From the NCBI RefSeq assembly GCF_029504655.1, contig NZ_JAQFIL010000001.1, positions 5,337,001-5,401,000 of the forward strand: 64,000 bases of DNA. The letters are read 5' to 3'. Every line of letters begins with the position of its first letter. Positions within the stretch are counted from its first letter, which is position 1. The stretch is from Catalinimonas alkaloidigena. GTDB lineage: Bacteria > Bacteroidota > Bacteroidia > Cytophagales > Cyclobacteriaceae. Both the position numbers and the translations under genes were made by a program. Under the pieces are notes generated by a model. It was not told the DNA's origin and searched no databases. It was given only the letters and a program-made list of their open reading frames with translations. Positions 18,676-27,404 of the stretch are shown here, piece by piece.

Positions 18676-19957
18676 GACTAAAAAACCCAAACTGCTGAAA
18701 ATTAATGGACTACGCTGGTGGATCATCGGGCTGGTCTGCCTGGCAACCATTATCAACTACATAGACCGTTCAGCACTGGCTATCATGTGGCCCGACATTT
18801 CCAATGACCTGGGAATGGATAAGAACGATTACGCGCTGATCCTTAATGTTTTCCTGGTAGCCTATGCTATCGGGCAATCGGTTTCAGGGAAGATGTTTGA
18901 CAAGATCGGAACCCGTTTAGGGTTTGTCGTTTCAATTACAGTCTGGGGGCTGGCAACAGCCTTGCATGCCCTGGCAAGAGGAGTGCTTACCTTCAGTTTT
19001 TTCAGGGTACTCTTAGGATTAGGCGAAGCAGGAAACTGGCCGGGTGCGGTTAAGAGTAACGCAGAATGGTTTCCGGTGAAAGAACGGGCGTTGGCACAGG
19101 GTATCTTTAATTCCGGAGCGGCCATGGGTTCAATTGTTGCCCCACCACTCATCGCAGTTGTGTGGGTTGCCATAGGATGGAAAATGACCTTCTTGTTGCT
19201 GGGGATACTAGGGTTAATATGGGTAATCCCCTGGTTGATTTTTAATAAAGCACTACCATCAAAACATAACTGGATCACCGACGAGGAAAGAGACCATATT
19301 TTGTCCGGGATGCAACAAAAAGAAGAAGCATCTGACAAACCGGGCCTCAGTATGTCGGCTATTCTTGCCCATCGTGAATCATGGGCCGTGCTGGCTTCCC
19401 GGTTTTTTATTGAGCCGATCTGGTGGCTTTTTGTCGGATGGATGCCAATATACCTCGCTGATGTTTATGGGTTCAATGTAAAAGAAATTGGTCTCATGGC
19501 ATGGGTTCCTTATGTGGGAGCAGCGCTCGGAAGTCTTTCCGGAGGGTATTACTCAGGCAGATTAATGATTAATGGAGCATCAATAGATAAAGCAAGAAAG
19601 CAAACCATACTCATTGGTTGTATCATCATGTTCCTGGGAATGGCGGCAACCATTTTGTATGGTAACACCCCCATAAAATTTGTGGCAATCGTAGCAGTAG
19701 TGCTCTTTGGCTTTCAGTTTGTTATTTCTAACATCCAAACGATTCCGAGCGACTTGTTTAGTGGTAAGTCTGTAGGCTCGTTGGCCGGATTAGGAGGCAC
19801 TGTTGGTATCTTTTCAGTGATCATCATGAACTTTCTGGTCCCGGTAATTACCGAAAACTATTCCTATACCCCAATCTTTATCATGATTGCTGCTTTTGTG
19901 CCATTAGGCTACCTGTCCATCAGTTTTTTTGCTAAAGAAATTAAATCAGTTGACTAA
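18665..19957 (+). CDS. MFS transporter of the anion:cation symporter (ExuT-like hexuronate) group
   Basis: A 430-residue membrane protein with about 12 transmembrane segments. NYIDRSALAI in the first helix and SGKMFDKIGTR after helix 2 are marks of the ACS group of the major facilitator family, which includes the hexuronate transporters. The segment GLGEAGNWPGAVKSNAEWFP (about 116-135) is also strongly conserved there. The likely role is uptake of DEH or other alginate-derived monouronates. The start is TTG at 18665, within the end of kdgF; no in-frame ATG precedes the first helix. It lies between kdgF and the reductases. Confidence 0.9.
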   Translation: METKTKKPKLLKINGLRWWIIGLVCLATIINYIDRSALAIMWPDISNDLGMDKNDYALILNVFLVAYAIGQSVSGKMFDKIGTRLGFVVSITVWGLATALHALARGVLTFSFFRVLLGLGEAGNWPGAVKSNAEWFPVKERALAQGIFNSGAAMGSIVAPPLIAVVWVAIGWKMTFLLLGILGLIWVIPWLIFNKALPSKHNWITDEERDHILSGMQQKEEASDKPGLSMSAILAHRESWAVLASRFFIEPIWWLFVGWMPIYLADVYGFNVKEIGLMAWVPYVGAALGSLSGGYYSGRLMINGASIDKARKQTILIGCIIMFLGMAATILYGNTPIKFVAIVAVVLFGFQFVISNIQTIPSDLFSGKSVGSLAGLGGTVGIFSVIIMNFLVPVITENYSYTPIFIMIAAFVPLGYLSISFFAKEIKSVD

Positions 19958-19983
19958 AATTTAAATTATAAAAACAATAAAAT

Positions 19984-20751
19984 ATGAACACTAAACCTGA
20001 ACATAAAATAGCGATCGTTACCGGTGCAACCGGAGGTATTGGTTTTGAGGTGGCAAAGCGCCTGGGAAAAGATGGGTACAGGGTGATATTAAATGGCATT
20101 GATGATGAGATGGGAGCGCAAAGAGTGGAAGAGCTTACCCAGGAAGATATTAAAGCAGAGTATTATGGTTTTGATGTTACCAACGAAGAAGAGGTAAAGG
20201 CTAACATTAAGGCCATCGGTGAAAAATATGGTAGAATAGATGTGCTGGTCAATAATGCCGGTGGACTTGGGGGCCGGTCGAGGTTTGAGGAAATGACGAC
20301 CGAGTTTTACCGGAAAGTAATGGCACTTAACCTGGACTCCGTTTTTTTTACTTCAAGGGCAGCCATTCCTTACCTCAAAAAAGGTGAAAATGCCACGATC
20401 ATTAATTACACTTCTAACGCTGGTTGGAACGCGGGAGGGCCCGGAGCCGGTATCTATGGTACATCCAAGGCGGGCGTACACGCCATCACCAGAGCATTGG
20501 CAAAAGACCTGGCCGAGTATGGCATCCGGGTAAATGCCGTATCCCCGGGCACCATTGATACGCCATTTCACGCGCAAATCAAAGAGACCAAGCCGGAAGT
20601 GTTTGCTTCCTGGAAAAACAATATCCTGTTGGGAAGATTAGGCGAACCGCAAGAAGTAGCTTCCGTGGTTTCTTTTCTTGCCAGCCAGGATGCGTCTTTT
20701 ATCACTGCCGAGACCATACAGATAGGTGGTGGACAGGCACTGGGTATTTAG
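19984..20751 (+). CDS. SDR-family oxidoreductase, candidate DEH reductase
   Basis: A 255-residue classical short-chain dehydrogenase. The cofactor motif is TGATGGIG (13-20), the NNAG motif is at 90-93, and the catalytic set is Ser144, Tyr158 and Lys162 (YGTSK). The C-terminus ends in GGGQALGI. The place between the uronate importer and a second SDR points to NAD(P)H-dependent reduction of 4-deoxy-L-erythro-5-hexoseulose uronate (DEH) to 2-keto-3-deoxygluconate (KDG). Which of the two SDRs does this cannot be read from sequence. Asn38 and Asp40-41 follow the second beta strand, but I do not assign NADH or NADPH preference. Confidence 0.85.
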   Translation: MNTKPEHKIAIVTGATGGIGFEVAKRLGKDGYRVILNGIDDEMGAQRVEELTQEDIKAEYYGFDVTNEEEVKANIKAIGEKYGRIDVLVNNAGGLGGRSRFEEMTTEFYRKVMALNLDSVFFTSRAAIPYLKKGENATIINYTSNAGWNAGGPGAGIYGTSKAGVHAITRALAKDLAEYGIRVNAVSPGTIDTPFHAQIKETKPEVFASWKNNILLGRLGEPQEVASVVSFLASQDASFITAETIQIGGGQALGI

Positions 20752-20772
20752 TGACCATCAAAACCAGATAAC

Positions 20773-21525
20773 ATGAAACTAGAAGGTAAAGTAGCTGTGG
20801 TTACTGGCGGAGCCCGTGACATTGGGCGGGCAATCTGTATCAAATTAGCCCAAGAAGGCGCCAGGGTCGTGGTTAATTATTTTGGCAGTGAAAAGGATAG
20901 TAAGGATACTGTTGCTTCCATTACTGCCGAAGGTGGAGAAGCCATTGCTGTGTATGGGGATGTAAGCAAGCAGAAAGATATTGACAACCTGCTGGCTGAA
21001 ACCAAAGCAGCCTTTGGTGACCGGGTGGATATCCTGGTAAATAACGCGGGAGGTCTTTTTGCCAGAAAAACCATTGAGGAAATTGATGAGCAGTACTACA
21101 AGCTGGTCATGGATGTGAACTTCAAAGGAACTGTGTTTGTCACGAAGGCATTTAAGCCGCTCATGCTTGAAGGGGCATCTATTGTAAATGTGGCATCACA
21201 GGCAGGACGTGACGGAGGCGGCCCGGGTTCAGCAATTTATGCTGCCTCTAAAGCCGCGGTGATGACGTTGACACGCAACTGGGCTAAAGAAGTTGGTCCC
21301 CAGGGAATCCGGGTAAATGCAGTCTGTCCGGGAATGATCGCTACGAAATTTCACGATGAGTTCACCAAAGATGAGGTAAGAAAGATGGTAGCCGACAAAA
21401 CCCCGCTGAAGCGCGAAGGAGAGGCAGAGGAAGTAGCGGACTTAGTGGTCTATCTGGCTAGTGAGCAGTCATCTTACATGACAGGGAATAGTGTTGATAT
21501 AAACGGAGGTTTAGCATTTTCTTAG
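20773..21525 (+). CDS. SDR-family oxidoreductase, second candidate DEH reductase
   Basis: A 250-residue classical SDR, 21 bases behind the first one and about 40% alike by eye. The cofactor motif reads TGGARDIG (11-18), with Asp in place of the second conserved Gly, a variant seen in some FabG-like SDRs. The NNAG motif is at 90-93 and the catalytic set is Ser142, Tyr156 and Lys160 (YAASK). It ends in DINGGLAFS. By context it is another DEH reductase or acts on a neighbouring keto-uronate. Two reductases in a row could serve two epimers, two cofactors or two substrates. Last gene of the operon that starts at 13824. Confidence 0.85.
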   Translation: MKLEGKVAVVTGGARDIGRAICIKLAQEGARVVVNYFGSEKDSKDTVASITAEGGEAIAVYGDVSKQKDIDNLLAETKAAFGDRVDILVNNAGGLFARKTIEEIDEQYYKLVMDVNFKGTVFVTKAFKPLMLEGASIVNVASQAGRDGGGPGSAIYAASKAAVMTLTRNWAKEVGPQGIRVNAVCPGMIATKFHDEFTKDEVRKMVADKTPLKREGEAEEVADLVVYLASEQSSYMTGNSVDINGGLAFS

Positions 21526-21756
21526 AAGTATCCGGCTTACTATCCGTTGGCAATAACCTTCTGACGCCCGGCGTTCGGCCTTCCAAGAAAAGTTTTTGAG
21601 GCTACTGCAATACTAGCGTTTAGTAACATTACAGCCAAAAAAGCTGAATGCTGGCAGATGCCAAGCAGTCAATGTGAGGATGAACTGTTACCGGAAGTAT
21701 AAAATTTATAAGTGTTTTAATTAATAACTGACTAAACCAATTAATAATAATATCAG

Positions 21757-22794
21757 ATGAAAAAAGTAGTAACCTTTGGAGAGATCATGCTTCGCTTAGC
21801 TCCTCCTGACTTTCTGCGCTTTTCTCAGACCACCTCATTTGATGTGGTGTATGGCGGAGGAGAATCAAACGTGGCCGTTTCATTAGCCAACTATGGGATT
21901 CCGGTAGACTTCGTCACCCGCCTTCCTGATAATGATATCGGAGAGTGCGCCCTTATGGAAATGAGAAAAAGAGGCGTGGGCACCGGCAATATCATCTGGG
22001 GAGGCGATCGTCTGGGCATCTATTTCCTGGAGACCGGAGCCGTATCGCGGGGTAGTAAGGTGGTCTATGACCGCGCTCATTCAGCCATCGCTGAAATAGA
22101 AAAGGGAATGATTGACTGGGAAAAGGTCTTTGACGGCGCTCAATGGTTTCACTGGACAGGGATTACTCCGGCTATTTCTCAAGGCGCGGCCGACGTTTGT
22201 CTTGAGGCGGTAAAAGCAGCGAGCGAACTTGGCATTACTATCTCTACCGACCTTAACTATCGTAAAAAGCTTTGGAAATATGGTGTGGAACCAGAAGTGA
22301 TCATGACTCCGCTGGTTGAACATTGCGACATCATTCTGGGCAATGAGGAGGATGCCGAAAAGCATTTCGGTATTCATCCGCAGGGAGTGGACGTAACCCA
22401 GGGCGACTCAATTAGTGGTCAGGCTTTTGAGTCAGTCTGTAAGCAGATGATGGAAAAATTTCCGAAAGCAAAAAAAGCAATCACCACCCTGAGAGGTTCT
22501 ATCAGTGCCAGTCACAACAGCTGGGCAGGTGTTTTATATGACGGTACGATCTTATTTGAGTCACCTACTTATCAGATTACTCATATTGTAGACAGAGTGG
22601 GTGGCGGAGATTCATTTATGGGTGGGTTGATCTATGGATTACTACAATATCCGGATGACGATCAAAACGCACTGAATTTTGCCGTTGCAGCTTCTTGCCT
22701 GAAGCATACCATCAAAGGTGATGCTAATCTGGTAAAGGTAGATGAAGTAGAAAAACTTATGGCAGGAGACGCTTCAGGGCGAGTATCACGCTAA
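21757..22794 (+). CDS. kdgK: 2-keto-3-deoxygluconate kinase (PfkB/ribokinase family)
   Basis: A 345-residue carbohydrate kinase. The N-terminal sugar-binding motif is YGGGESNVAVSLA (32-44). LNYRKKLW (166-173) is typical of KDG kinases. GNEEDAE (195-201) holds the Mg/phosphate motif, and DRVGGGDSF (279-287) holds the catalytic base Asp285. Reaction: ATP + KDG to KDPG, linking the SDR product to the aldolase at 25546. A half operator (AAACCAAT-like) lies about 20 bases before the ATG at 21757, similar to the right arm of the FadR-type sites. The gene is separated from the SDR pair by 231 bases, so it may have its own promoter. Confidence 0.9.
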   Translation: MKKVVTFGEIMLRLAPPDFLRFSQTTSFDVVYGGGESNVAVSLANYGIPVDFVTRLPDNDIGECALMEMRKRGVGTGNIIWGGDRLGIYFLETGAVSRGSKVVYDRAHSAIAEIEKGMIDWEKVFDGAQWFHWTGITPAISQGAADVCLEAVKAASELGITISTDLNYRKKLWKYGVEPEVIMTPLVEHCDIILGNEEDAEKHFGIHPQGVDVTQGDSISGQAFESVCKQMMEKFPKAKKAITTLRGSISASHNSWAGVLYDGTILFESPTYQITHIVDRVGGGDSFMGGLIYGLLQYPDDDQNALNFAVAASCLKHTIKGDANLVKVDEVEKLMAGDASGRVSR

Positions 22795-23307
22795 TGTTAG
22801 GGCGAGGGTAAGGGACTTCCCAGTTTATGTAAGTATTCATAAGCTAGACTTGCCCTCCTTCTTTCTAATTACTTCCAGTACCTTAATATCAGTTAGGACT
22901 CATTCGTAAGCGATGTAATACCCGATTTTGAGTTTCCATCGGTCAGATACTGATTTCAATTATAGTTTGTTTCTTTTCGTACCAACAGCAATAGTAATAT
23001 GACAGGCACCTACGTAAAAGTTAAAACCCCTGACCTGAAAAGCTAGCGTAACCAAGCTTTCGGAAAGCACTACCAACCACCAAATGATTAGTGGGGCGTT
23101 CTCGAAATATGCTAATCAGTATTTCTAAAAAAAATAACAGAAAGTGAGAATTATATTCCTGTAAATCAGTAGGGTTGACTGAGCACCCCATGCCGTTGGC
23201 GAGATCGTTCACGTAGTAAGCAAGCTGAGAGAGGCTCCCCTACTCTTCTCCAGTTGCTAATAGAAAATCTTTAAACGCAGTTTAGCAAGCAAATAAAACA
23301 TAACATT
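22795..23307. other. Intergenic region between the KDG kinase and phosphofructokinase genes
   Basis: About 510 bases with no supported gene. GAGGG near 22804 can pair with CCCTC near 22853, a possible weak terminator stem for the kinase gene. GAAATA...TATTTC at about 23105-23127 is a short stem followed by A-rich sequence. A promoter for the PFK-kinase-aldolase operon is expected near the 3' end but no clear box was found. Confidence 0.3.
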
Positions 23308-24525
23308 ATGAAACCAGCCGTAGCAATCATATGTGGTGGTGGCCCTGCCCCGGGTATTAATACAGTCATAAGCACTGTGGCAAAAATATTTCTGAAAGAT
23401 GGTTACCGGGTGTTGGGCATACAGGAAGGTTATAAGGGCTTGTTTGCCGATAAGCCTGAAATAAAAGAGTTTGACTTTGATCATGCGGACCGCATATTCA
23501 GCCGGGGTGGATCTACGCTGATCATGAGTAGGTTCAAGCCTAAAGACGAAGACTTTAATACCAGGCTCTTTTCCCGAGAGAATATAAACCTACTGGTGAC
23601 CATCGGGGGGGATGATACAGCCTCAACCGCTAACCGAGTCACCAAGTTTCTGGCCAGCAAGCATATTATTATTTCCAATATCCATGTTCCTAAAACTATC
23701 GACAACGACTTACCCCTGCCAGATCGCAATCCTACGTTTGGGTTCCACTCGGCCAAAGACGAAGGCGTACGCATCGGTAATACCATCTACGAGGATGCAC
23801 GCACCAGCCGTAACTGGTTTGTCGTTACCACGATGGGCCGATCTGCCGGTCATCTGGCATTTGGTATCGCTACCGGCTGCCACTTTCCCATGATGATCAT
23901 TCCTGAGATGTTCAACAAAACCACACCAACACTGAGTAAAATCATCAACCTCATTATCTCTTCTATTGTCAAGCGCAAGCTATTAGGCATTGAGTACGGG
24001 GTGGCATTGGTAAGCGAAGGGGTATTTCATATCCTTGAGGATAAGGAGCTGCGAAAGTCGGGCGTTGAGTTTACGTACGATGCTCACGGACATCCGGAAC
24101 TAGGCAACGTCAGCAAGTCACACATCTTCAATATACTGTTGCAGAAAGAATTGAAGCGGCTAGGCATACAGCTAAAAAGCCGTCCGGTAGAACTTGGCTA
24201 TGAGCTCCGCTGCTGTCGTCCTATAGGGTTTGACCTTACGCTCTGTACCCTGCTCGGAATAGGGGTCAAAAAACTTTACGACGAAGGAACAAGCGGTTGC
24301 ATCGTAAGCGCCAATTCACGCGGTGAAATTACCCCGCTTTATCTATCTGAATTTGAAAATGAAGATGGCAAAATACCACCCCGCCTGGTAGATACAGAGT
24401 CTGAGATAGCAAAGCTTTGTTTTCAGAACATGCACTATATCTTGGAAAAAGATTATGAAAGTGCATCTACCATGCTTTCTGAGCCAAGTGTTTACAACTT
24501 CAATAAAATACTGAATTGGAAATGA
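23308..24525 (+). CDS. pfp: Phosphofructokinase, pyrophosphate-dependent type
   Basis: A 405-residue member of the PFKA superfamily. The phosphate-donor loop reads GGDDTAS (100-106) instead of GGDGS, and the catalytic motif is PKTIDND (128-134) with Lys129. These two differences are the accepted marks of PPi-dependent enzymes; ATP enzymes have Gly at both places. TTMGRSAG (174-181) is the fructose-6-phosphate motif. The PPi enzyme is reversible, so it can run from fructose-1,6-bisphosphate to fructose-6-phosphate. Alginate gives pyruvate and triose phosphate but no hexose phosphate, so a reversible enzyme here fits sugar synthesis during growth on alginate. Its last 4 bases overlap the next gene (ATGA). 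Confidence 0.85.
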   Translation: MKPAVAIICGGGPAPGINTVISTVAKIFLKDGYRVLGIQEGYKGLFADKPEIKEFDFDHADRIFSRGGSTLIMSRFKPKDEDFNTRLFSRENINLLVTIGGDDTASTANRVTKFLASKHIIISNIHVPKTIDNDLPLPDRNPTFGFHSAKDEGVRIGNTIYEDARTSRNWFVVTTMGRSAGHLAFGIATGCHFPMMIIPEMFNKTTPTLSKIINLIISSIVKRKLLGIEYGVALVSEGVFHILEDKELRKSGVEFTYDAHGHPELGNVSKSHIFNILLQKELKRLGIQLKSRPVELGYELRCCRPIGFDLTLCTLLGIGVKKLYDEGTSGCIVSANSRGEITPLYLSEFENEDGKIPPRLVDTESEIAKLCFQNMHYILEKDYESASTMLSEPSVYNFNKILNWK

Positions 24526-25532
24526 AAAGGATAGTCACCTTTGGAGAAGTAATGATGCGCTTGTCACCTCCCGCATATGCTAAGTTTTCACAAGCTACCA
24601 GCCTTGACCTTGCCTACGGAGGCGGAGAAGCAAACGTAGCCATTTCATTAGCCTACATGGGTATGGATGCGGTACATGTTACCCGTTTTCCCGATAACCT
24701 GATTGGAAAGTCTGCTACTCAGTTTTTGAGACACCACTGGGTAGATACTTCCAGTATCCTTTACGGAGGTGATTTAATGGGTAAGTACTTTCTGGAGAAG
24801 GGCGCTGTACACCGTTCCAGCAAAGTGGTTTATGAAAGAGAGAAATCTTCGTTTGCACAAGTAGAGCCAGCGATGTTCAACTGGAATACCATATTTCAGG
24901 ATGCTGACTGGTTTCACTGGACAGGTATTACCCCCGCCATTTCGGTAGGAGCAGCCGAATGCTGCAAAGAAGCTATACAGTTTGCCAGAAGCAAAGGTAT
25001 TATAGTATCGGCTGATATTAATTCTCGGAAAAACCTGTGGAACTATGGTAAAAAACAACAGGATGTCATGCCTGAATTGATCGCCGGATGTGATGTGGTC
25101 ATAGCGGGCAGTCGGGATATCCGGGAGATTTTTGGGTTTGATGTAGAGGGGAACAAAGAAGAAGAGTTTATCAACGCTGCCATTCAGCTGTCAGAAGCCT
25201 GTGAGGGAGTGAAGAAAGTTTTTGATAAAGAACGAGAGATGCTTAGCGCCTCCCACAACCGAATACAAGGCAAAGTGTGGAATGGAAAGCGCTTTATCAA
25301 GGCCAAAAAGCTGGACGTTACGCACATCGTCGACCGGGTAGGAACTGGTGATGCTTATGCTGCGGGCGTCATTTATGGACTGCTGCACTACCAAAAGGAT
25401 GAAGAAGCTCTTTCGTTTGCCACGGCTGCTTGCGCGCTGAAGCATACGGTGGAGGGGGATGCGAATATCATTGCTCTCGAAGATGTACAGGAGTTAATGC
25501 ATGGAAATACAAGCGGAAAAATTAAACGATAA
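24522..25532 (+). CDS. Second PfkB-family KDG kinase paralogue with altered motifs
   Basis: Read from ATG 24522 (ATGA overlap with the phosphofructokinase stop) it is 336 residues; a TTG at 24516 is the only alternative. It follows the first KDG kinase almost without gaps, sharing YGGGEANVAISLA (32-44), WFHWTGITPAIS (130-141), HIVDR and the base Asp277 in GTGDAYAAG. Three places differ: NEED (196-199 in the first kinase) is GSRD here, LNYRK is INSRK, and TTLRGS is replaced by VFDKER. The first of these normally helps hold Mg-ATP. It may therefore phosphorylate a different keto-sugar acid, or be weak or regulatory. It forms an operon with the aldolase 13 bases downstream. Confidence 0.8.
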   Translation: MKRIVTFGEVMMRLSPPAYAKFSQATSLDLAYGGGEANVAISLAYMGMDAVHVTRFPDNLIGKSATQFLRHHWVDTSSILYGGDLMGKYFLEKGAVHRSSKVVYEREKSSFAQVEPAMFNWNTIFQDADWFHWTGITPAISVGAAECCKEAIQFARSKGIIVSADINSRKNLWNYGKKQQDVMPELIAGCDVVIAGSRDIREIFGFDVEGNKEEEFINAAIQLSEACEGVKKVFDKEREMLSASHNRIQGKVWNGKRFIKAKKLDVTHIVDRVGTGDAYAAGVIYGLLHYQKDEEALSFATAACALKHTVEGDANIIALEDVQELMHGNTSGKIKR

Positions 25533-25545
25533 CCTTAAATAATTC

Positions 25546-26217
25546 ATGGCACAATTTACAAGAATAGAGGTCGCACTAACAATGAAAGAAACAGGGATAG
25601 TGCCTGTTTTCTACCACAGCGATTTGGAAGTATGCAAGCAGGTAGCTAAGGCTTGCTACGAAGGCGGCGTGAGGGTTTTTGAATTTACCAACCGGGGTGA
25701 TTTTGCGCACGAAGTTTTTCGTGAACTAAATCGATACGTGTCTGACGCGCTCCCGGAAATGATCATGGGAGTAGGCTCAGTAGTAGATGGTGGCACCACC
25801 TCACTTTACTTGCAGCTAGGAGCAAACTTTATCGTATCGCCTATACTAAACCCTGAAATGGCGAAGGTTTGCAATCGAAGAAAAGTGGCCTGGTCACCAG
25901 GGTGCGGCTCTTTGAGTGAGATTTCTTATGCCGAAGAACTGGGGGCCGAGGTAGTTAAGATATTTCCCGGTTCACAGGTCGGAGGACCCAGTTTTATCAA
26001 AGCCGTAAAGGGACCTTTTCCCTGGACCAGTATAATGCCTACCGGCGGTGTAACTCCTGCTGAAGAAAACCTGAAAGCCTGGTTCGAAGCGGGAGCACAT
26101 TGTGTAGGCATGGGATCGCAACTTATCACCAAAGAAATTCTGGCTGAAAACAAATACTCAGCGCTTGCTGAAAAAGTTTCCGAAGCCATTGCGATTGCAA
26201 AAAAATATAAAACCTGA
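25546..26217 (+). CDS. eda: KDPG (2-keto-3-deoxy-6-phosphogluconate) aldolase
   Basis: A 223-residue class I aldolase of the KDPG/KHG family. Lys138 in EVVKIFPG is the Schiff-base lysine and Glu46 in VFEFTNRG the general base, both at the usual places. GVGSVVDG (75-82) and MPTGGVTP are the phosphate-binding loops. It splits KDPG into pyruvate and glyceraldehyde-3-phosphate, the end of the alginate catabolic route encoded in this locus. Length is normal for the family. Last gene of the phosphofructokinase-kinase-aldolase operon; the following 217 bases contain the operators of the second GntR gene. Confidence 0.92.
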   Translation: MAQFTRIEVALTMKETGIVPVFYHSDLEVCKQVAKACYEGGVRVFEFTNRGDFAHEVFRELNRYVSDALPEMIMGVGSVVDGGTTSLYLQLGANFIVSPILNPEMAKVCNRRKVAWSPGCGSLSEISYAEELGAEVVKIFPGSQVGGPSFIKAVKGPFPWTSIMPTGGVTPAEENLKAWFEAGAHCVGMGSQLITKEILAENKYSALAEKVSEAIAIAKKYKT

Positions 26218-26375
26218 TGATACCCTGTGCTACAACTCTGATTACCAAGCATTTATTTGGTTTATGATGTTAGTACTTCCAGCGATTTTTCATATTGATA
26301 CTTTTTAAATTCTCTATCTCGTAAACTGTTGAATTAAAGCTGCATTTGTTTGGATGGTAAATTTTAAATCACGAT

Positions 26376-26420
26376 ATTGGTTTACCAATTAATTGGATCA
26401 CCAATATCTGGTAAACCAAT
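26376..26420. promoter_or_regulatory. Triple FadR-type operator upstream of the second GntR gene
   Basis: Three 14-base palindromic sites lie in a row: ATTGGTTTACCAAT (26376-26389, perfect arms), ATTGGATCACCAAT (26392-26405, one change), and TCTGGTAAACCAAT (26407-26420, left arm weaker). Centres are 16 and 15 bases apart, close to but more than one helical turn. The core TGGTNNACCA is that of FadR-subfamily regulators. The array ends 14 bases before the ATG at 26435, so it probably covers the promoter and gives autorepression. Related sites precede the other GntR gene at 12539. Confidence 0.7.
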
Positions 26421-26434
26421 TGAAAGCTTAGCTT

Positions 26435-27154
26435 ATGGACAATTTGACGACCGTAAAGATTGAGAAGCCCTCTGACAAAATTATAGAACAGATACGGGCG
26501 TTGATCCACTCCGGTCAGTTAAAGTCAGGCACTAAGCTCCCTTCTGAACGGAAGCTGTCGGAAAAATTTGGATTAGGCCGAGGACATGTTCGGGAAGCTA
26601 TCCAGAAACTGGAATTTTACGGCGTCTTAAAAACTTTGCCCCAAAGCGGGACCATTGTAGCCGGACTGGGAGTACATGCATTGGTAGGGCTGATTAATAA
26701 TATACTGGAGCTGCATCAGGACGATTTTCACTCCCTTATAGAGGCACGAATCGTACTTGAGGTAGAGTCCGCCGGAATGGCGGCAAAAAAAGCGACCAAG
26801 CACGACATCCGGGCGATTGAAAATACACTGGGGGCGTTCAAAAAAAAGGTGGAAACGGGTAAGCCTGGTGTAGAGGAAGATCATATGTTTCACTTAGCTG
26901 TTGCCGAAGCTGCTAAGAATACAATTCTAAAGTCCCTGCTCTTACTCCTCATTTCTAATATAATCAGATATACGCAGGCCTATAACATCTACCGGGATCA
27001 GCGTTTTGCCCAGGCCTATCAGGAACACAAAACTATTTTTCATCAGATACAAAATAAAAACAGCGTAAGAGCTGGTGAAGAGATGAGGCAACACCTCATA
27101 CAGGTATTTGATTACATTCCTCACAAAGGGGAAAATGGTAAAAGCAATTTTTAA
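26435..27154 (+). CDS. GntR-family transcriptional regulator, FadR subfamily (second copy)
   Basis: A 239-residue regulator with a winged helix at about 5-75 (LKSGTKLPSERKLSEKFGL, then HVREAIQKLEFYG, wing LPQSGTIV) and an FCD domain at about 90-225 (DHMFHLAVAEAAKN; YQEHKTIFHQ; MRQHLIQV). It resembles the protein at 12539 along its whole length, and the recognition helix is almost the same, so both may bind the same sites. It sits between the catabolic operon and the SusC/SusD genes. Three operator copies directly upstream suggest tight autoregulation. The ligand is probably KDG or another uronate intermediate, by analogy with known FCD uronate regulators. Confidence 0.9.
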   Translation: MDNLTTVKIEKPSDKIIEQIRALIHSGQLKSGTKLPSERKLSEKFGLGRGHVREAIQKLEFYGVLKTLPQSGTIVAGLGVHALVGLINNILELHQDDFHSLIEARIVLEVESAGMAAKKATKHDIRAIENTLGAFKKKVETGKPGVEEDHMFHLAVAEAAKNTILKSLLLLLISNIIRYTQAYNIYRDQRFAQAYQEHKTIFHQIQNKNSVRAGEEMRQHLIQVFDYIPHKGENGKSNF

Positions 27155-27281
27155 TATTTAACTTATCACTATGAAAGCAACAACAAACGACTCGAGTTAA
27201 GCCTAGCTGCTAAGCTTAAAAAGATACTGTATTGGCTCGGAGCTAAACTAATCTCAGATTGTCATCAGAAGTTTCTTCAAA

Positions 27282-27307
27282 GGACCTTCTGAAGGTGTCA
27301 TTTTTTT
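27282..27307 (+). terminator. Hairpin with T-run between the second GntR gene and the SusC gene
   Basis: ACCTT (27284-27288) and AAGGT (27292-27296) pair around a 3-base loop, with the flanking GGAC/GTC partly able to extend the stem, and a run of seven T follows at 27301-27307. This looks like an intrinsic terminator for the regulator transcript, so susC probably has its own promoter in the 98 bases that follow. Confidence 0.5.
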
Positions 27308-27404
27308 ACGATCTGTAGAGACTGTATTCTATCAAAAACATATCAACTTTTTTAGCGCCTGCCATTCAGAAACAAAGTATTACAACATCCTAAACTATAT
27401 TAAA

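Noticed and set aside
18862..19338. 158-codon minus-strand frame opposite the MFS gene
   Set aside because: Antisense shadow of a clear transporter; no own motif or start signal.
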